This document shows positions 1-11,082 of a DNA stretch of 64,000 nucleotides, piece after piece. The stretch is taken from positions 434,001 to 498,000 of the forward strand of contig JASWJB010000001.1 in NCBI GenBank assembly GCA_032433595.1, in the 5' to 3' direction. Position 1 is the stretch's first letter. The number at the start of each line of letters is the position of its first letter. The notes beneath the pieces were generated by a model, which saw only the letters and a list, made by a program, of their open reading frames with translations, was not told the DNA's origin and searched no databases. This DNA is from Conoideocrella luteorostrata. Taxonomy: Eukaryota > Ascomycota > Sordariomycetes > Hypocreales > Clavicipitaceae. The position numbers were made by a program, and so were the translations under genes.

Positions 1-267
1 ATGCATGGGTCAATATTCGCTCAAAGGACTGTTAACCAACAGTTGGAAGTGGGCCAGGCTGTAGAATACTTGATCCCCGCCCGTCAGCCATCTCGATATG
101 TCCACATAAGCCAGGCAACGGGTTAACCGGGCGTTGTTCGCGACACCCTGTTACATCACCATGCATGGGTCAATATTCGCTCAAAGGACTGTTAACCAAC
201 AGTTGGAAGTGGGCCAGGCTGGTAGCATACTTGATCCCCGCCCGTCAGCCATCTCGATGTGTCCAAT
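1..267. repeat. Two partial direct repeats, period 160 bp
   Basis: A segment of about 105 bp at 1-107 recurs at 161-267. The first 60 bases are identical. After that the copies differ by a small indel and a few substitutions near 61-72 and diverge after about position 97. The 53 bp between the copies contains a GGTTAACCGG inverted core. No ORF or terminal inverted repeat is visible. This could be a minisatellite-like duplication or the edge of a degraded repeat continuing to the left of the window. Confidence 0.9.
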
Positions 268-515
268 AGGTTGTTGACGCAAAACAAAACTGGCGATGAT
301 ATCTCAATTCTTCATATCTGGAATGCTGAGCAACTTCTCAATAATTTTACTGCAAGCAATCAACTGTGCGAAATTGAAAAAAGCGAGAATTTGGTCTCGA
401 TCTAGTCTAGCTGCCAGCTGTTGTAATTATACTGCTAGCGGACTTCATTCACTCCGGATGCCTCCTCGCTACGGTGTACAAGATCACACATACCATAGAA
501 GATGGCAGACGCTAC

Positions 516-1489
516 CTATGCAGCCTTTTTGCCCACCACACTCCATCTCGTGAAAGCCCAACATGATCCGTCTCTCGTTTCCTGCGCAGCCTCTGGAATG
601 AGGCGAGTCAGCTCCTGCTTGACTGTGGTGTTCTTTGTCTTGCGGACGAGGAGCTCATGTATTATCAGGTTACACTCATGCATAGCCAGGGCCATGTATC
701 CTGGGGCATTTCTGGTGTCGGCCTGCACTTGTTCAAACCCGCCTTCCTGAAATTGATTCGGTAAATTCGAAACCCAAGTGGGACTTAGCCGGGCGTCTTG
801 TCCTTGGGAGATCCGAATTAGCTCAGTCAGAGCTTCCGCCTTATTTTCGGGACGAGTCTTTTCGATGCGGAATGAGGCCATATCAGGCTCTGCCCATTGA
901 AGGTATCCTCCTGGTTCTATATAATGTTAGGCATTTGAGCTGCTTTCTTCGGGACATGAAGGAAATCTGACTAAGTAGCATCAAGAGATTCTCCATGACA
1001 CGTTTGATCTCGTTGTCTTTCAACACAAAGGAAAAATTTCTGATATGTACAAGATCATAAACGCCGATTAGATCCTCTGGTACGTCCGACAAGACGTTGT
1101 ACGTTCGAAGAGCCATGTTGGCGGGAAGCCATTCTGGCGGCGGGGTGGCGTCAAAGGAGATGTCGAGGCCGTCCAGCGATACAGAGCTGGGCAATCGACT
1201 GGCCAGGTCGGTGAGCCAGATTCTGCCAGCAATCAGTACGTTTTTATTCACGAAATACAGATTTTGAGTTCGGTATACGTTACCCCGTGCCGGTGCCTAT
1301 GTCCGCGATCCTCAAATTTGGCCGGTTCGCTGTCGGGATAGCGGGGTGGATGAGGTATCCGAACAGCTCTCCCCATTGATAATGTTGTAGGTTGATTCTG
1401 TTCTTGTAAGCAAGGTTTACCTACATTATGGGGCAGACTAACCTGTTGTTATCGAGGAAGTCTCGAGTAAGTACGTAGGCAGCAGTCAT
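516..1489 (-). CDS. LaeA/UMTA-like SAM-dependent methyltransferase
   Basis: Predicted SAM-dependent methyltransferase of the UMTA/LaeA-like class common in fungal secondary-metabolite and regulatory loci. The model has four exons (1489-1443, 1397-1284, 1222-972, 916-516) and encodes 270 aa. Every junction is GT-AG and restores conserved sequence. Motif I, ADIGTGTGIW, lies near residues 47-56. A DLVHIRNF segment lies near 105-112. The post-I motif KPGGYLQWAEPD (138-149) appears only after the third splice. The C-terminus resembles the usual substrate-domain end of the family. The length is normal and no lesion is seen. The substrate cannot be read from the sequence, and no polyketide, peptide or terpene synthase lies nearby, so a role as an orphan tailoring or regulatory enzyme is inference. 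The next gene on the same strand is a rhodopsin-like membrane protein about 1.2 kb away. Confidence 0.88.
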
Positions 1490-2713
1490 AATCGTTGGTT
1501 CTAGGAATCAAGCTCTGAATATTTTACATCAATACAAGCGAAAAAAATGGCAAAACTGACCAAGTGTTGGAGGTTCTTGAGAATACAGAAAAGTAGCCTG
1601 GGCGTCGTCAAGTCAAGTATTTATAGACATGGAAGAACTCCTGCAGAAAAGTCCGTCCGTGCGTGAGCACATTGCAGAATACACTGGGCGGCATGCATCG
1701 GATGCGACTGCGCCGCTTTACATACCTAAGTAATTACTATGAATAGAGTATTCTTAATCAGTGATACCTCTATAATAATTACAATTTAGCCCCATTAAAA
1801 GCATGGGTAAAGGCCGATAATCTCGGCGGTGGCATTTTTAAATCCGGTGGAGGGGCTACTTCTGTTGGGTCATCCATCCAAAGGCCGCGAGAATGGATGC
1901 CTCAGGCAGCAACTAGAGAAAGGCCTGTGACATGAATTACGCCAACGTTTATAAAGTAGAATGATTCAAACCATCTTTGGAAAGTCATTTTGCTTTCATC
2001 ATCTTCATTAATGAAGCAATGATTCGACCTGATTGTTCCCATAAAATCCAGATCTACCCAAATTCATGGTACATCGGGTTAAACCGGCTTACCTAGAATG
2101 GCACATTAGTATGGCCCTGGAATGCATAATGGCTTTGGTGGAAAATTCATTAATGAACTTTCTCAATTGGTTGTTCCAATCCAAAGAGATGTGAGAATTC
2201 TCGGATATGGAAATCAATGCACAACCAAGCCTTAATTATGAGATGGTAAATTCACCAGGGCAAGATAATTCTAGGCAAACACAAGGGATCCTGGGGTAGA
2301 TCTAGAAATTTAGAGTTCTGGACTTGAACAGAAATTGTGGCACAGGTATTGTGGGTTGCACAGGGGGGGGTTTGCAACAGGTGATCTGGATCATCTGCTT
2401 CAAATACAATTCAATAAGTCTGTCTGGTTATCTAAGAGGGAGAAAACAACTCAAGATACGATGCCCGATATCGTCGTATAAATAGGTTGGCCGAAAGGTG
2501 ACCACGTGACTCGCTCCGTGCTCTTATTGTGCTTGGCGGCAGGATTCCAACAGGTATATTATGGCTCCCATCGGGATATGCCCCCAACAGGCTAAAGTGA
2601 TTGCGTATGTTCTCTTTTCATTTCTGGTATCTCGGTAATTGCCTCATGTCCGATCCAGAGACAATGAGAGGCTGGGTCGCCTGAAAGACGTAATATTAAA
2701 CAGAATTCATAAA
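1490..2713. other. Intergenic, AT-rich; no gene seen
   Basis: This 1.2 kb lies between the methyltransferase start and the 3' end of the rhodopsin-like gene. No conserved coding segment was recognised on either strand. It holds the methyltransferase promoter, a G8 run near 2366-2373, and many short AT-rich words. Confidence 0.6.
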
Positions 2714-3901
2714 TCAAGACGCCTCAACATTATAACCTCGCTCAAGCACAATGCCTTCTGGCGCCATGGGGCGCGTCTGGGAGCCACCTTCAATTGTACA
2801 AACTCTAGTCGAGTCGTTATACATAAAATTCCTTCGCAGTTGAGTGTTGGAATTGGGTGAGTAAGGGCTTCGTCGAGCATATTTTCCTCGCCTTGGGACT
2901 CTATTCCAGATAAATTTCCCCAGCGCTTGATATGATATGAGGCAAGGGGCGATCAGGTACATGCCGGCCTCGATGATCCCCCATGACAGAATTGTGGCAG
3001 CAGACCACGTGTTGTCTTCCTGAGCATTAGTCTTCACAAGTACGGTTATTGTTATTATGGAGGCAACCAGACCACTGTCCAAGTAAACACGTCAGATAGG
3101 AACAATGCATTGGTGATCAAACTTGATGGAGGTGACACTGATAATGAGGGGGATGACTCACAGGCTGCCAAGTGAAAAGGTGAACAACACGCCGATTTTC
3201 AATCGTCTTGACATCTGAAGCTTAGCGATCTGTGTGACGGGAAGTACCAAAATCACTACATCCGACGTAATGTTTAATATTCGTACCCAAAGGAACCACT
3301 TATTAATATTGAAGCACTTTCCCGAGCGGCCTTCTCCCCACAGAAACTTCAGCGGGATGCAGACCCCGAATCCGGCCGCGGTTGTCGCAGCAAAACTCCC
3401 AACGACGAAGGCTCCTGTGCCGTAGCATATCATTTGGAAGACAGGAGACCTGCTGAATATAGAAAGATACATGCTCAGGGCCGCCACCTTGGGAAGAGTA
3501 ACCGCAACATTATAGAGAATTGAGATAGCGAGGAGGAATTTGCCCCAGAGCTTGAGCATTGAGGCGTCCGTCATCCTAACGCTAGCTTCATGTAGACCAA
3601 TCCCGGCATAATGTACATCAGCTATGTAAACAGGTTATGAGATGCTCTTTTATTAGTCGCTTAAAGTTTCTTGAGCCATACCAATAATTGTAGTCGCAAA
3701 AGCTGTGAAGAATACCCAGGCCAAGACAAACAGAATATCATCGTGACGCCAAAGCGAACTTGTAAGGTGCCGCGACGTGAATCGTAATGCTACTGCAATT
3801 GTTGTCAAAATGATAAAGACGATACAAATAGCGTAAACTTCGGGCTGTCTGGTTTGCTCAAGGTAACCCGGGGAGTAATTTCCGCTTTTGGAGTTCATCA
3901 T
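2714..3901 (-). CDS. Rhodopsin-domain (PTH11-like/SAT4-type) integral membrane protein
   Basis: Fungal seven-helix membrane protein of the rhodopsin-domain family often annotated as PTH11-like or SAT4-type. Exons are 3901-3682, 3621-3162 and 3074-2714, giving 346 aa. The first splice joins TTIIG to an ADVHYAGIGLHEAS stretch, and the second joins FSLGS to LGLVASI. Both restore family-typical sequence. Visible landmarks are a first hydrophobic helix (YAICIVFIILTTIAVALRF), an RHDD segment after it, an ILYNVAVTLPKVAALSMYL helix, a cysteine-containing loop with GKCFN, and the W-I-E-A-G-MYLIAPCL segment. The C-terminal tail is hydrophilic and variable. Family members are putative surface receptors or sensors. 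The ligand here is unknown. It lacks an N-terminal CFEM cysteine domain. Confidence 0.86.
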
Positions 3902-5567
3902 TGCTCCTGGACACTTAGTTAATGGGTCATTCTCAAACTCGCTATTCTATGAATCGAAGAAAGTGAGAGAAATACACGGCGTTGACCAAAACCACGCACA
4001 CACCACGCCGCTTACTGATAGATGATGAATGCAGAGTAGATCGGGCTGAATGCTTTAAATCGGAAGCCATGTAATTCGTTCAATTCAAGAGATGATAAGA
4101 TGGGCGAAATGTGAAATCTTCAAGATAATAATGATCGAGCGGTTCAACTCAACCTTAGTCAATCATAGCACTTAGTGACCAGTATTCCATTGTGTGCGTG
4201 TGTGCGCGAAATCCGCCACACAAGACCAATGATTGTTTTGTCGGTGTTTGTACAAAGGATTAGTGAGAGATTTTTGTAGTAACCAAAGTAATGGTCCAAC
4301 GAACCTTGCAATAATATGCAGTAAGCTGCAGTTGATGTACATACAAAAACCCCCGCTGGAATGCGACCCCAAACAAACCTTTTTGGAGAGGGCTGCTTCT
4401 CCCGCCTTCCCTAATACAATGCAAGGAGCATCCAACGCGCATATATCAGTTCCAATAATGGGGGCCAATTCTGGGACTTGGCGTTCAGTACGGAGAAAAA
4501 TGGTGTTGATGACTGTCGGGTTTCACAGTTCCGGCCGTATGTAATACCATTTGTGTCGCAGCTCAGTAAAAGATCGCCCGCCCAGAGAAATAGTCATGAG
4601 AGTATACGTCAGAAGTAGCAAGCCTTAATAAGTCCTGTTTGGATCTGCAGGCCATTTGCGTCCCGCACGAATTCTACTCGCTGACCATTTCAACCAACCA
4701 TATCCACTTTATGCAAGTAACCAGGCAATTATGCCAGAGGGTGATATGTGACTCCAGACTGACTGACATTTATCAATTCAGATAAACCTGTTGCAGCATG
4801 ATAAAGGGTTATAATATAGGGGGTATAGCATACGTAACAAGCGGCCTCTGCGTTCATGCCGCTTTTTGTGACAAATCCCTATTCATGAGAGTGCATTATT
4901 GCTAGGCGGCCTCTTAGAGAGCGACACACTTATCGTCCTCGCAACCGCTAATCGACACGACAAATTCTCCAGCACCCTGCTTCCAGGACTTAAACAGGAG
5001 CGGATTGACACAATCCGGATTGACACTGCGTCAGAAGACAGGGAAAGCGCGCAACCGGCCCAAGCACCCCTCTGCCTTGGCAGTGCACCGCAACACGTGT
5101 CGATATTCTTTCGGTAACGCGAGAGGACATGCAGACGGCCTGATAAAGGATTAGCCCGAGATTAGCTGGACAGCTGTATGAATTATGTTGTTCAATAATA
5201 TGCTATTTGTAGCCACGTAGGTGGTATTTCGTAGGCTCTGTCGGTTGGCCGTGCACCTCCTTAAGCCGTGCTTTGCACTCGCCAAATTGTATTTCGACTT
5301 GGCTGTGCTTTCCTTACATACAGATACCACCCACCATTGACATGAGCAGATTCCATGCCAAGAACCAATCACCAGCTTTAGGGTAAGACTGCCAGATAAT
5401 TAGGCATGGAAGCTTCTTGCCTTTATTTTCTCCTGGTGCCCTAAGGAGTACTATTTTTGCGCTTTTCGCCTACTAACATGCCCCGGCCAAGCCACCATTT
5501 GTATTACGGCTGACAGCAGTCTGTTTCTTCATAAATCTTGTGCCTCGCGCCTTGGTAGGCAGCGACA
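3902..5567. other. Intergenic; no supported gene
   Basis: This stretch holds several overlapping ORFs of 60-100 aa on both strands around 4172-4544 and 4899-5372. None shows a recognisable domain, biased composition or splice-consistent extension. I see nothing functional beyond presumed promoter sequence for the membrane protein gene. Confidence 0.55.
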
Positions 5568-6139
5568 ATGTCAATTTCAATCAAGGGGACCATCATCACC
5601 GAGACATTCAACTACGACGGCGGTCGGCAAGTGATAGTTTACGTGCCACCGCTTCCGCCCCCGAGTACTCGCCGACTTTCGATACGGGAAAGTTCGCAGC
5701 ACACGAGAAATTTTTGATTGAAGATGCTCTGCAGTGGACCTTTTCTCGCTTCAACATCGCGCCAGCCGTCGAGCGAATCGCGACGTTCGGCGCCTCAGCT
5801 CATGGAGAGTTCACGCTCGCCATGGGCCTCCGCCATACCGACATTTTCTGTGCCATTTTCTGCGCATCGTCCGGCGCAGGTGAACAGCCGCGTGCCACTA
5901 TGCCAAGTTCGCTTCCGTCTGTCTTTTTGGATGCTGGTGCGCGGAAGCCCTTTTTCCTGGAGAACGAGACGCACTGGGCGGTCGCACTGAGTAGTGCTGG
6001 ACGTGTTCATGGCAGAGCGAGAAGGGTCGCACGGCGATGTGTTCTGGAGGGAGGAGTTCCCAGCGATGATAGCCTGGGGTTTGATCGCTAAGTACCGTGG
6101 TGTTGCTCGCAGGCATAGATATATTACGACTCGTTGACT
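5568..6139 (+). pseudogene. Broken esterase (alpha/beta hydrolase, enterochelin-esterase-like)
   Basis: Remnant of an alpha/beta-hydrolase esterase of the esterase-D/enterochelin-esterase-like class. The ATG at 5568 opens a frame with TETFNYDGGRQVIVYVPP, the usual start of this family, but the frame closes after about 45 codons. Homology resumes in another frame at about 5660 (EYSPTFDTGKFAAHEKF) and runs through the nucleophile elbow FGASAHGEF (about 5789-5812) to FFLENETHWAVAL. Near 5995-6005 it shifts again, and the catalytic-histidine segment GSHGDVFWREEFP lies in a third register (about 6025-6065). About 40-50 codons expected between VYVPP and EYSP appear to be missing, so splicing cannot rescue the gene. 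Closest relatives that I recall include bacterial proteins, so past horizontal acquisition is possible but unproven. Confidence 0.75.
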
Positions 6140-6240
6140 TCACTTCACTGTAGTAACCACCACTGTCTACGAGCTAGGTGAGACGCTATGCAGTGCGCAG
6201 TAATTCCATCGATAGCCTTGTTGCGTCGGTATCGTCCCGT

Positions 6241-6775
6241 CTAGTAAAGTTCGCTGCAGATCAATGAGGGTCTTGATAAGGCGTCAGGCTCAAGGGCAAG
6301 GTGCAAGTCGTCGCCAATATCTAGGCTCTTTATATTCCAGTCGAACTTGATGACTCCTGAGAAATGCTGCTCGATTGCGGAGAGCGGATTGTCCTCAACC
6401 CACTCCTTTCGGTATTCTTCGGCAGCATGTCTCTCTGCTGACACCTCTCGCCAACGGTCTTGCTGGGTTCTTGTAAGCAGGATGGCTCGATCCGGTACTG
6501 GGATGTTGGTGTTGAACCCCCTCCCTCCCTTGGCATCAGAATTTCACGGGCTGGGTGTGCTCACCGCGAGCTCCTGTGACCGGTCGGAATCGATCCATTG
6601 TAGCACCCGGTAGCCCGCCTAAACATTGTACTGCAGCTCGTAGCAGGAGACGATTGCCTCAGTATCAGCCATCACGCGGTGCGTAGTGGTGTAGGTCTCC
6701 GCCTTTCCATGCTGCAGCATTATATGCTGAAGTGCCTCGCATGCGTTAAGTTTCCATGAAACCAGTCATCATCAA
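6241..6775 (-). pseudogene. Possible degraded gene, unknown family
   Basis: Read on the minus strand, one frame gives a continuous protein-like run from about 6760 (KLNACEALQHIMLQHGKAET) to CYELQYNV. A TAG at 6621-6619 interrupts it, and it continues as AGYRVLQWIDSDRSQELA to about 6560. A possible 39-nt intron then leads into a second run (DRAILLTRTQQDRWREV, followed by EEYRKEWVEDNPLSAIE) ending at the stop at 6241. Amino-acid composition looks coding and the pieces share one strand and order. No domain was recognised. The TAG could instead sit at the 3' end of an intron (TTTAG). A decayed gene is the simplest reading, but this is a weak call. Confidence 0.3.
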
Positions 6776-9700
6776 CGACGAGACGCGTATCGATATCTCG
6801 AATGCTGGGTTCAATGTTCCAACCATTTCATTTTCTACTATTTGTGCCATTCTGGCCGATCTGGGGGTGTTGGGATAATCTGGATTCTGTCTGCGCGAAT
6901 TGTCAGACCACGTAACCACCCTTAGGCCACGGTATTTATACGGCGATATCGAGCCTTCAAACCTCACTTTCTTTTCTCTTCTTAGGTAGACACGAATTAA
7001 TTGAATATATGCATTTGACCGCAATTACGGTATCGATACCATACTTGCACAACACCCTGTGCAACCCACAGGGGGAGTTCTCAATCGACTCTCCGCTATT
7101 GAAAGTTAGGGAAAGGCCCTGAAACATTGCGAATAATGTATGTCCAAATTAAGAAAACGACTCACCTTTCAGGATATCCTCCGTACTCGCATTTTTACTC
7201 ACTAACTCAATGTCCACTGTCTTCACGATTCCTGCCCCTGCGTCGAGTCCTCCAGTGGACTCCTCTCGCCGTGCTGCGCTATCGTTCTCGTCTAGACTCA
7301 CCACGTACCCTTCCGATCTCCCGCCTCAGTTCTTGGACTTCCTGCGGCTAGACGCGTTGTAGCTAAAGTACAGAGAGGCAGGGAAAACGACGTCGAACAT
7401 AGCTTGGAAACAGGGTCGCTTAATAACCACAGAGGCGGCGATAATGGTTATGTTGACTTCCACGACGATTATGATGTGCGCGGGGACGATAAGCTCGCCA
7501 CGAGTCTAAACCATGACCAGCTCCGATCGAATACTCTCTTAATATCTCTCATTGCACCTTAGACCAGTCGAAATACCTTGAGCTCGCTTTGAGAGCAGTC
7601 GGATTCGTGAAGAAGAACCGACTTAGCAGCTCGGAGGATACCAAAAGCATATGTAAAGAACATGCGCGACAGCGTTGCAATAGCGGATTTGCAAGTGCTG
7701 CAATTCAGCTGAACAGCAGGCCAATTGCTTTAGCCGATGCGACGGACTGCACAACCTCACCTCGTAAAAGTCAGATAGGTTAGGCGAATTGCGGCGACGA
7801 CGCATGGGGTGCCGCCTAACTCGGAGGGGCAGACAACGCCTCCTAGAACTACGACATAAATGCGAGATCCCGTGACACGTAGGGTGTACATATCATCATC
7901 ATGCCCTCTTCTATCAGCACCCATTTATGTTAAGTTATGAGATGCTTTGAAGGACGTAAATTATGCTCTTCCTCACTTCATTCCCCGGTAAAAATTTTCC
8001 TCAAGTCTTATCACCTTCAGGACAGGACCTGTAAACGGGACAGAACTCTCAACGAGCGGAGGCTCTTGAGGACTGTGCCCACGTGTGTCAAGCAGCTGGA
8101 GAAGCATATACATCAGCGAGATCGACACTAGCGTAAGCGAGAGGTAGAAAGCCATTTTGAGATTGTCACAATGTGAGCTAATCGTCTAATCGTACACGTT
8201 CCTCTCCAAAGTATAGATATATTTAGAATGTTAGAATAATGTATGAATGATTCAGTGTCGTGGAATAGACAGACGCGAGGTCAGCGCCTAAACTATAAGC
8301 TATGCACTCCGTGCCGGTTGTGGTTTCTCCTCTTGTCTTTGTCTTTGTCTTTGAGTACTCGGAAACTAACTCGGAAAAGAAAGTTTTCCTGTAGGTGGCG
8401 CGATCAAGGATCAAATATCTGGTACACTTGGTGGCGATGTCTTCCAAGCAATCATTAGGAGTCACAGGTGGACGCAAGATACTAGAGAAATTGAAACAAG
8501 GTGTCTTAATGTGGATATATACCTAGCGCAGCTAACGATGCTCGCCTGAATCGTTAATTATACCTCTTGCTACAATTTTGTAAATTCTCCATATGTATTA
8601 TAAACATTTAGTAGCTCCTCCTACTGCTTAAATGTCGCAATGTGAGCAGCTATGGTTATCTAATGGGTGCAGTGAAACAGTTTTCTTGATTTCTATCTAA
8701 TTCAACGAGGATTCTAATAGCTATTTATACCTAAAATCCCTCTCTGGGTTCTGATAATCTCGGAATTTCATTCGACCTTCCTCAGTTTATTAAATTTAAT
8801 AGTTTTCTATTATTCTGTTGTGGAAGGATTTGGTGGCTTAACCAAATCTCCTAGCGTCTCTTATTATTATCTATTGCCGCGCAGCTTGGCTTGCGACCCA
8901 ATTTTGGCTCTTTAATTATGAGTAGAAATAAGACTTTTACTAGTATCTAGTTTGTCGAGGAAAGTACGTCATCGTCACGAGAATACAGTGTGCCGTACAC
9001 ACATAATAGTGCCGCTATCTTTCCTTCCTGGAGTAAATTCTGGCAAGGCAACATGTCCTTTTTTTTTTTTTTTATGTTGGACAGCAATGAAGGCACCCGG
9101 GGTTTCCTAGATGGCAGGGAGTGTTGTATCATTGCCAACTCGTTTGGTGTGTTTTTGCATATTTTGATCGCGAAAATAGCCTCAGAACCGGTTTACAGGA
9201 AGGAGATGCTGCATCTGGAAGTCATCGAATGATGGACCCAGCCTAGATACAGTAACATGAGCATGTCCAGGCTCGACAAGCATTGCGCCATTGCTGCCAA
9301 TAACCATCAGCGGCTCAACCCCTGAATGTGAGCATGCAAGACCAATGGCGATAAACAGTAACACGTAATGCAGAATCATAATGTGGTTGTTTCTTGTTTT
9401 TTTTAGGTTTACGAGCGTATTGAATTACAAGACCAACACAGCTTGTAGGTACATGGAAGAACGCCAGACGCCTAGTCCTGGCTGGGAAACGTTTAATAGC
9501 CACAGCGCTTACGGCTAAGCATTTGCGTTTCCTTCTTTCTCTACTTTACCTTTCTCCACTTCAACGCACTGTAATTCAAGCTAGAAACCATTTACGAGGA
9601 TTAATACTTCAAAGTGACGTGCCCGTGTTCTCTTGTTCACATGTCATGGCCAGCGCGAACGCGATGCTGGTGAAGGACTTGTTCCGGATATCTCATTCTA

Positions 9701-10914
9701 GCGGCCATTTCACTGCAGCAGCCACGTCAATCTGTCAATTTTCACAACGTTCCAGTTGCCAGATGTGCGGGGGAACCCGCCTTCACAACAAGTTGCTTTA
9801 GCATGGAAATCACTACGCAAAGCATTGAGTGAAAGCGCTTAAAGTATCTTGCAACTACATTATGTTGTAGGCGTTGGTTTTAATACAGTGCCTTTGAACG
9901 TATGAAGTAGAAAACGGAGAGGAAGATACTGGCGGTCGTGGTCTAGACAATGCTGAATACAAGCACTTGCGGACAGGGAGGATCCATCGCCACGCTCACT
10001 AGCAAATGCCACGCTGGGGAGGGGCATCAATGTGTGACATCAAGCGCATTTTAAATAGTAGTACAGGCCGCTATGACGGCCTCGACGACTGGGCATCTCC
10101 CCAGTTTCCAGACGAGCGGCTTCTGGTATGTAAAGGCAGAAAGGTGTGCCACAGATATTGCAGAAATTTACTAGTAGGGAGTGGGTACCGCAAGCTACCA
10201 ACGCCGGCTGTTAGCCGCTTGGTCCATGACTGGAAGCCACGTCGGCTCAAGTGCTCGCTACCAGCAGGAAGTTACTGGTACCAAGCTTGCAGGCGCTAAA
10301 AAGCTACGGAGCATTTCCTCCTTACCAACGAGGTCGGTATTAAGACAGCAGCGGATATGGGGCTGCCCAAGATTCGTTGCTGGTATTAATCCTGAACCTA
10401 TCTACCCGTCCAACATCATACCCTTTTTTTTTTAAGCAACAGTACAAGATTGGCGAGTTTTCACGGCCTCTGGACCTTAGAATATGTTCTATTTGAGGCT
10501 GCCTTTGCGCACGTTGTTGTTCGTTAAAAGACTGTAATAGCCAATGATTTGTCTTTCGTCCGAATATTGCTAACTTACCCGTACGACATGCTCACCAGTG
10601 CATGCACAAGTGGTGAGAGATGGCTAGAACTGCGGAGCAACCAATGAATTAGTGGCGGCCTCACGTGGCCATGCTGCTTACCACCTAGAAGGCTCTCCGC
10701 GCCGCCGCTCCGTAGTCCCATCCTTTAAACCTACCAACCCGGCCTCCTGTTCTCAGAAACGGTGAACTTGCCCGCCACGGCAGCAGCTTCGGTATCATTC
10801 CAGAACAAAGACACACAGACATCTGGTCTCGAGATCTAGCTATCTGATATCTCCCCTCATCTTTACATAGGCAAGCTTTTTATTCTTGTTTAGCACCCCC
10901 GCCGTTCAATCATC
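6776..10914. other. 4.1 kb gene-poor DNA with AT-rich blocks
   Basis: No convincing gene on either strand. At 7210-7365 there is a short coding-like frame (52 codons, proline/serine-rich, ending FLDFLRLDAL). It overlaps another start-less open frame at about 7300-7560 rich in D, N and H. These may be traces of an eroded gene but cannot be assigned. The block at about 8480-8960 is markedly AT-rich. Two similar words, CACAATGTGAGCTAA (near 8168) and CGCAATGTGAGCAGC (near 8637), hint at a diverged duplication. A T15 run lies at 9059-9073. Other ORFs look random. Confidence 0.5.
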
Positions 10915-11082
10915 ATGCCTGCCGCACAAGATATTGCGTCAAAACTGGCCTACATTACTGGGTTGCTCAATGCAGGGGGTACAAATGCACAGATGAAGGA
11001 GTAGTATGAGGAGTATAAAAAGCTCCACGCGGAACTGAAACAAGCGAGAGCTCCGCAGGCAAAAAATCCCAGCACTACCTAA
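10915..11082 (+). pseudogene. Tiny conserved-looking protein with in-frame TAG
   Basis: From the ATG at 10915 a single frame runs 55 codons to a TAA at 11080-11082. It is interrupted only by a TAG at 11002-11004 (codon 30). The part before it (MPAAQDIASKLAYITGLLNA) and the part after it (YEEYKKLHAELKQARAPQ) are compositionally coherent. They look like a short amphipathic helix pair followed by a charged helix. The upstream 130 bp is pyrimidine-rich with a TTCAATCATCATG start context, as in genuine fungal 5' UTRs. A single C-to-T change (CAG to TAG) would explain the stop. The family was not identified. Alternatives are stop-codon readthrough or chance. Confidence 0.45.
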
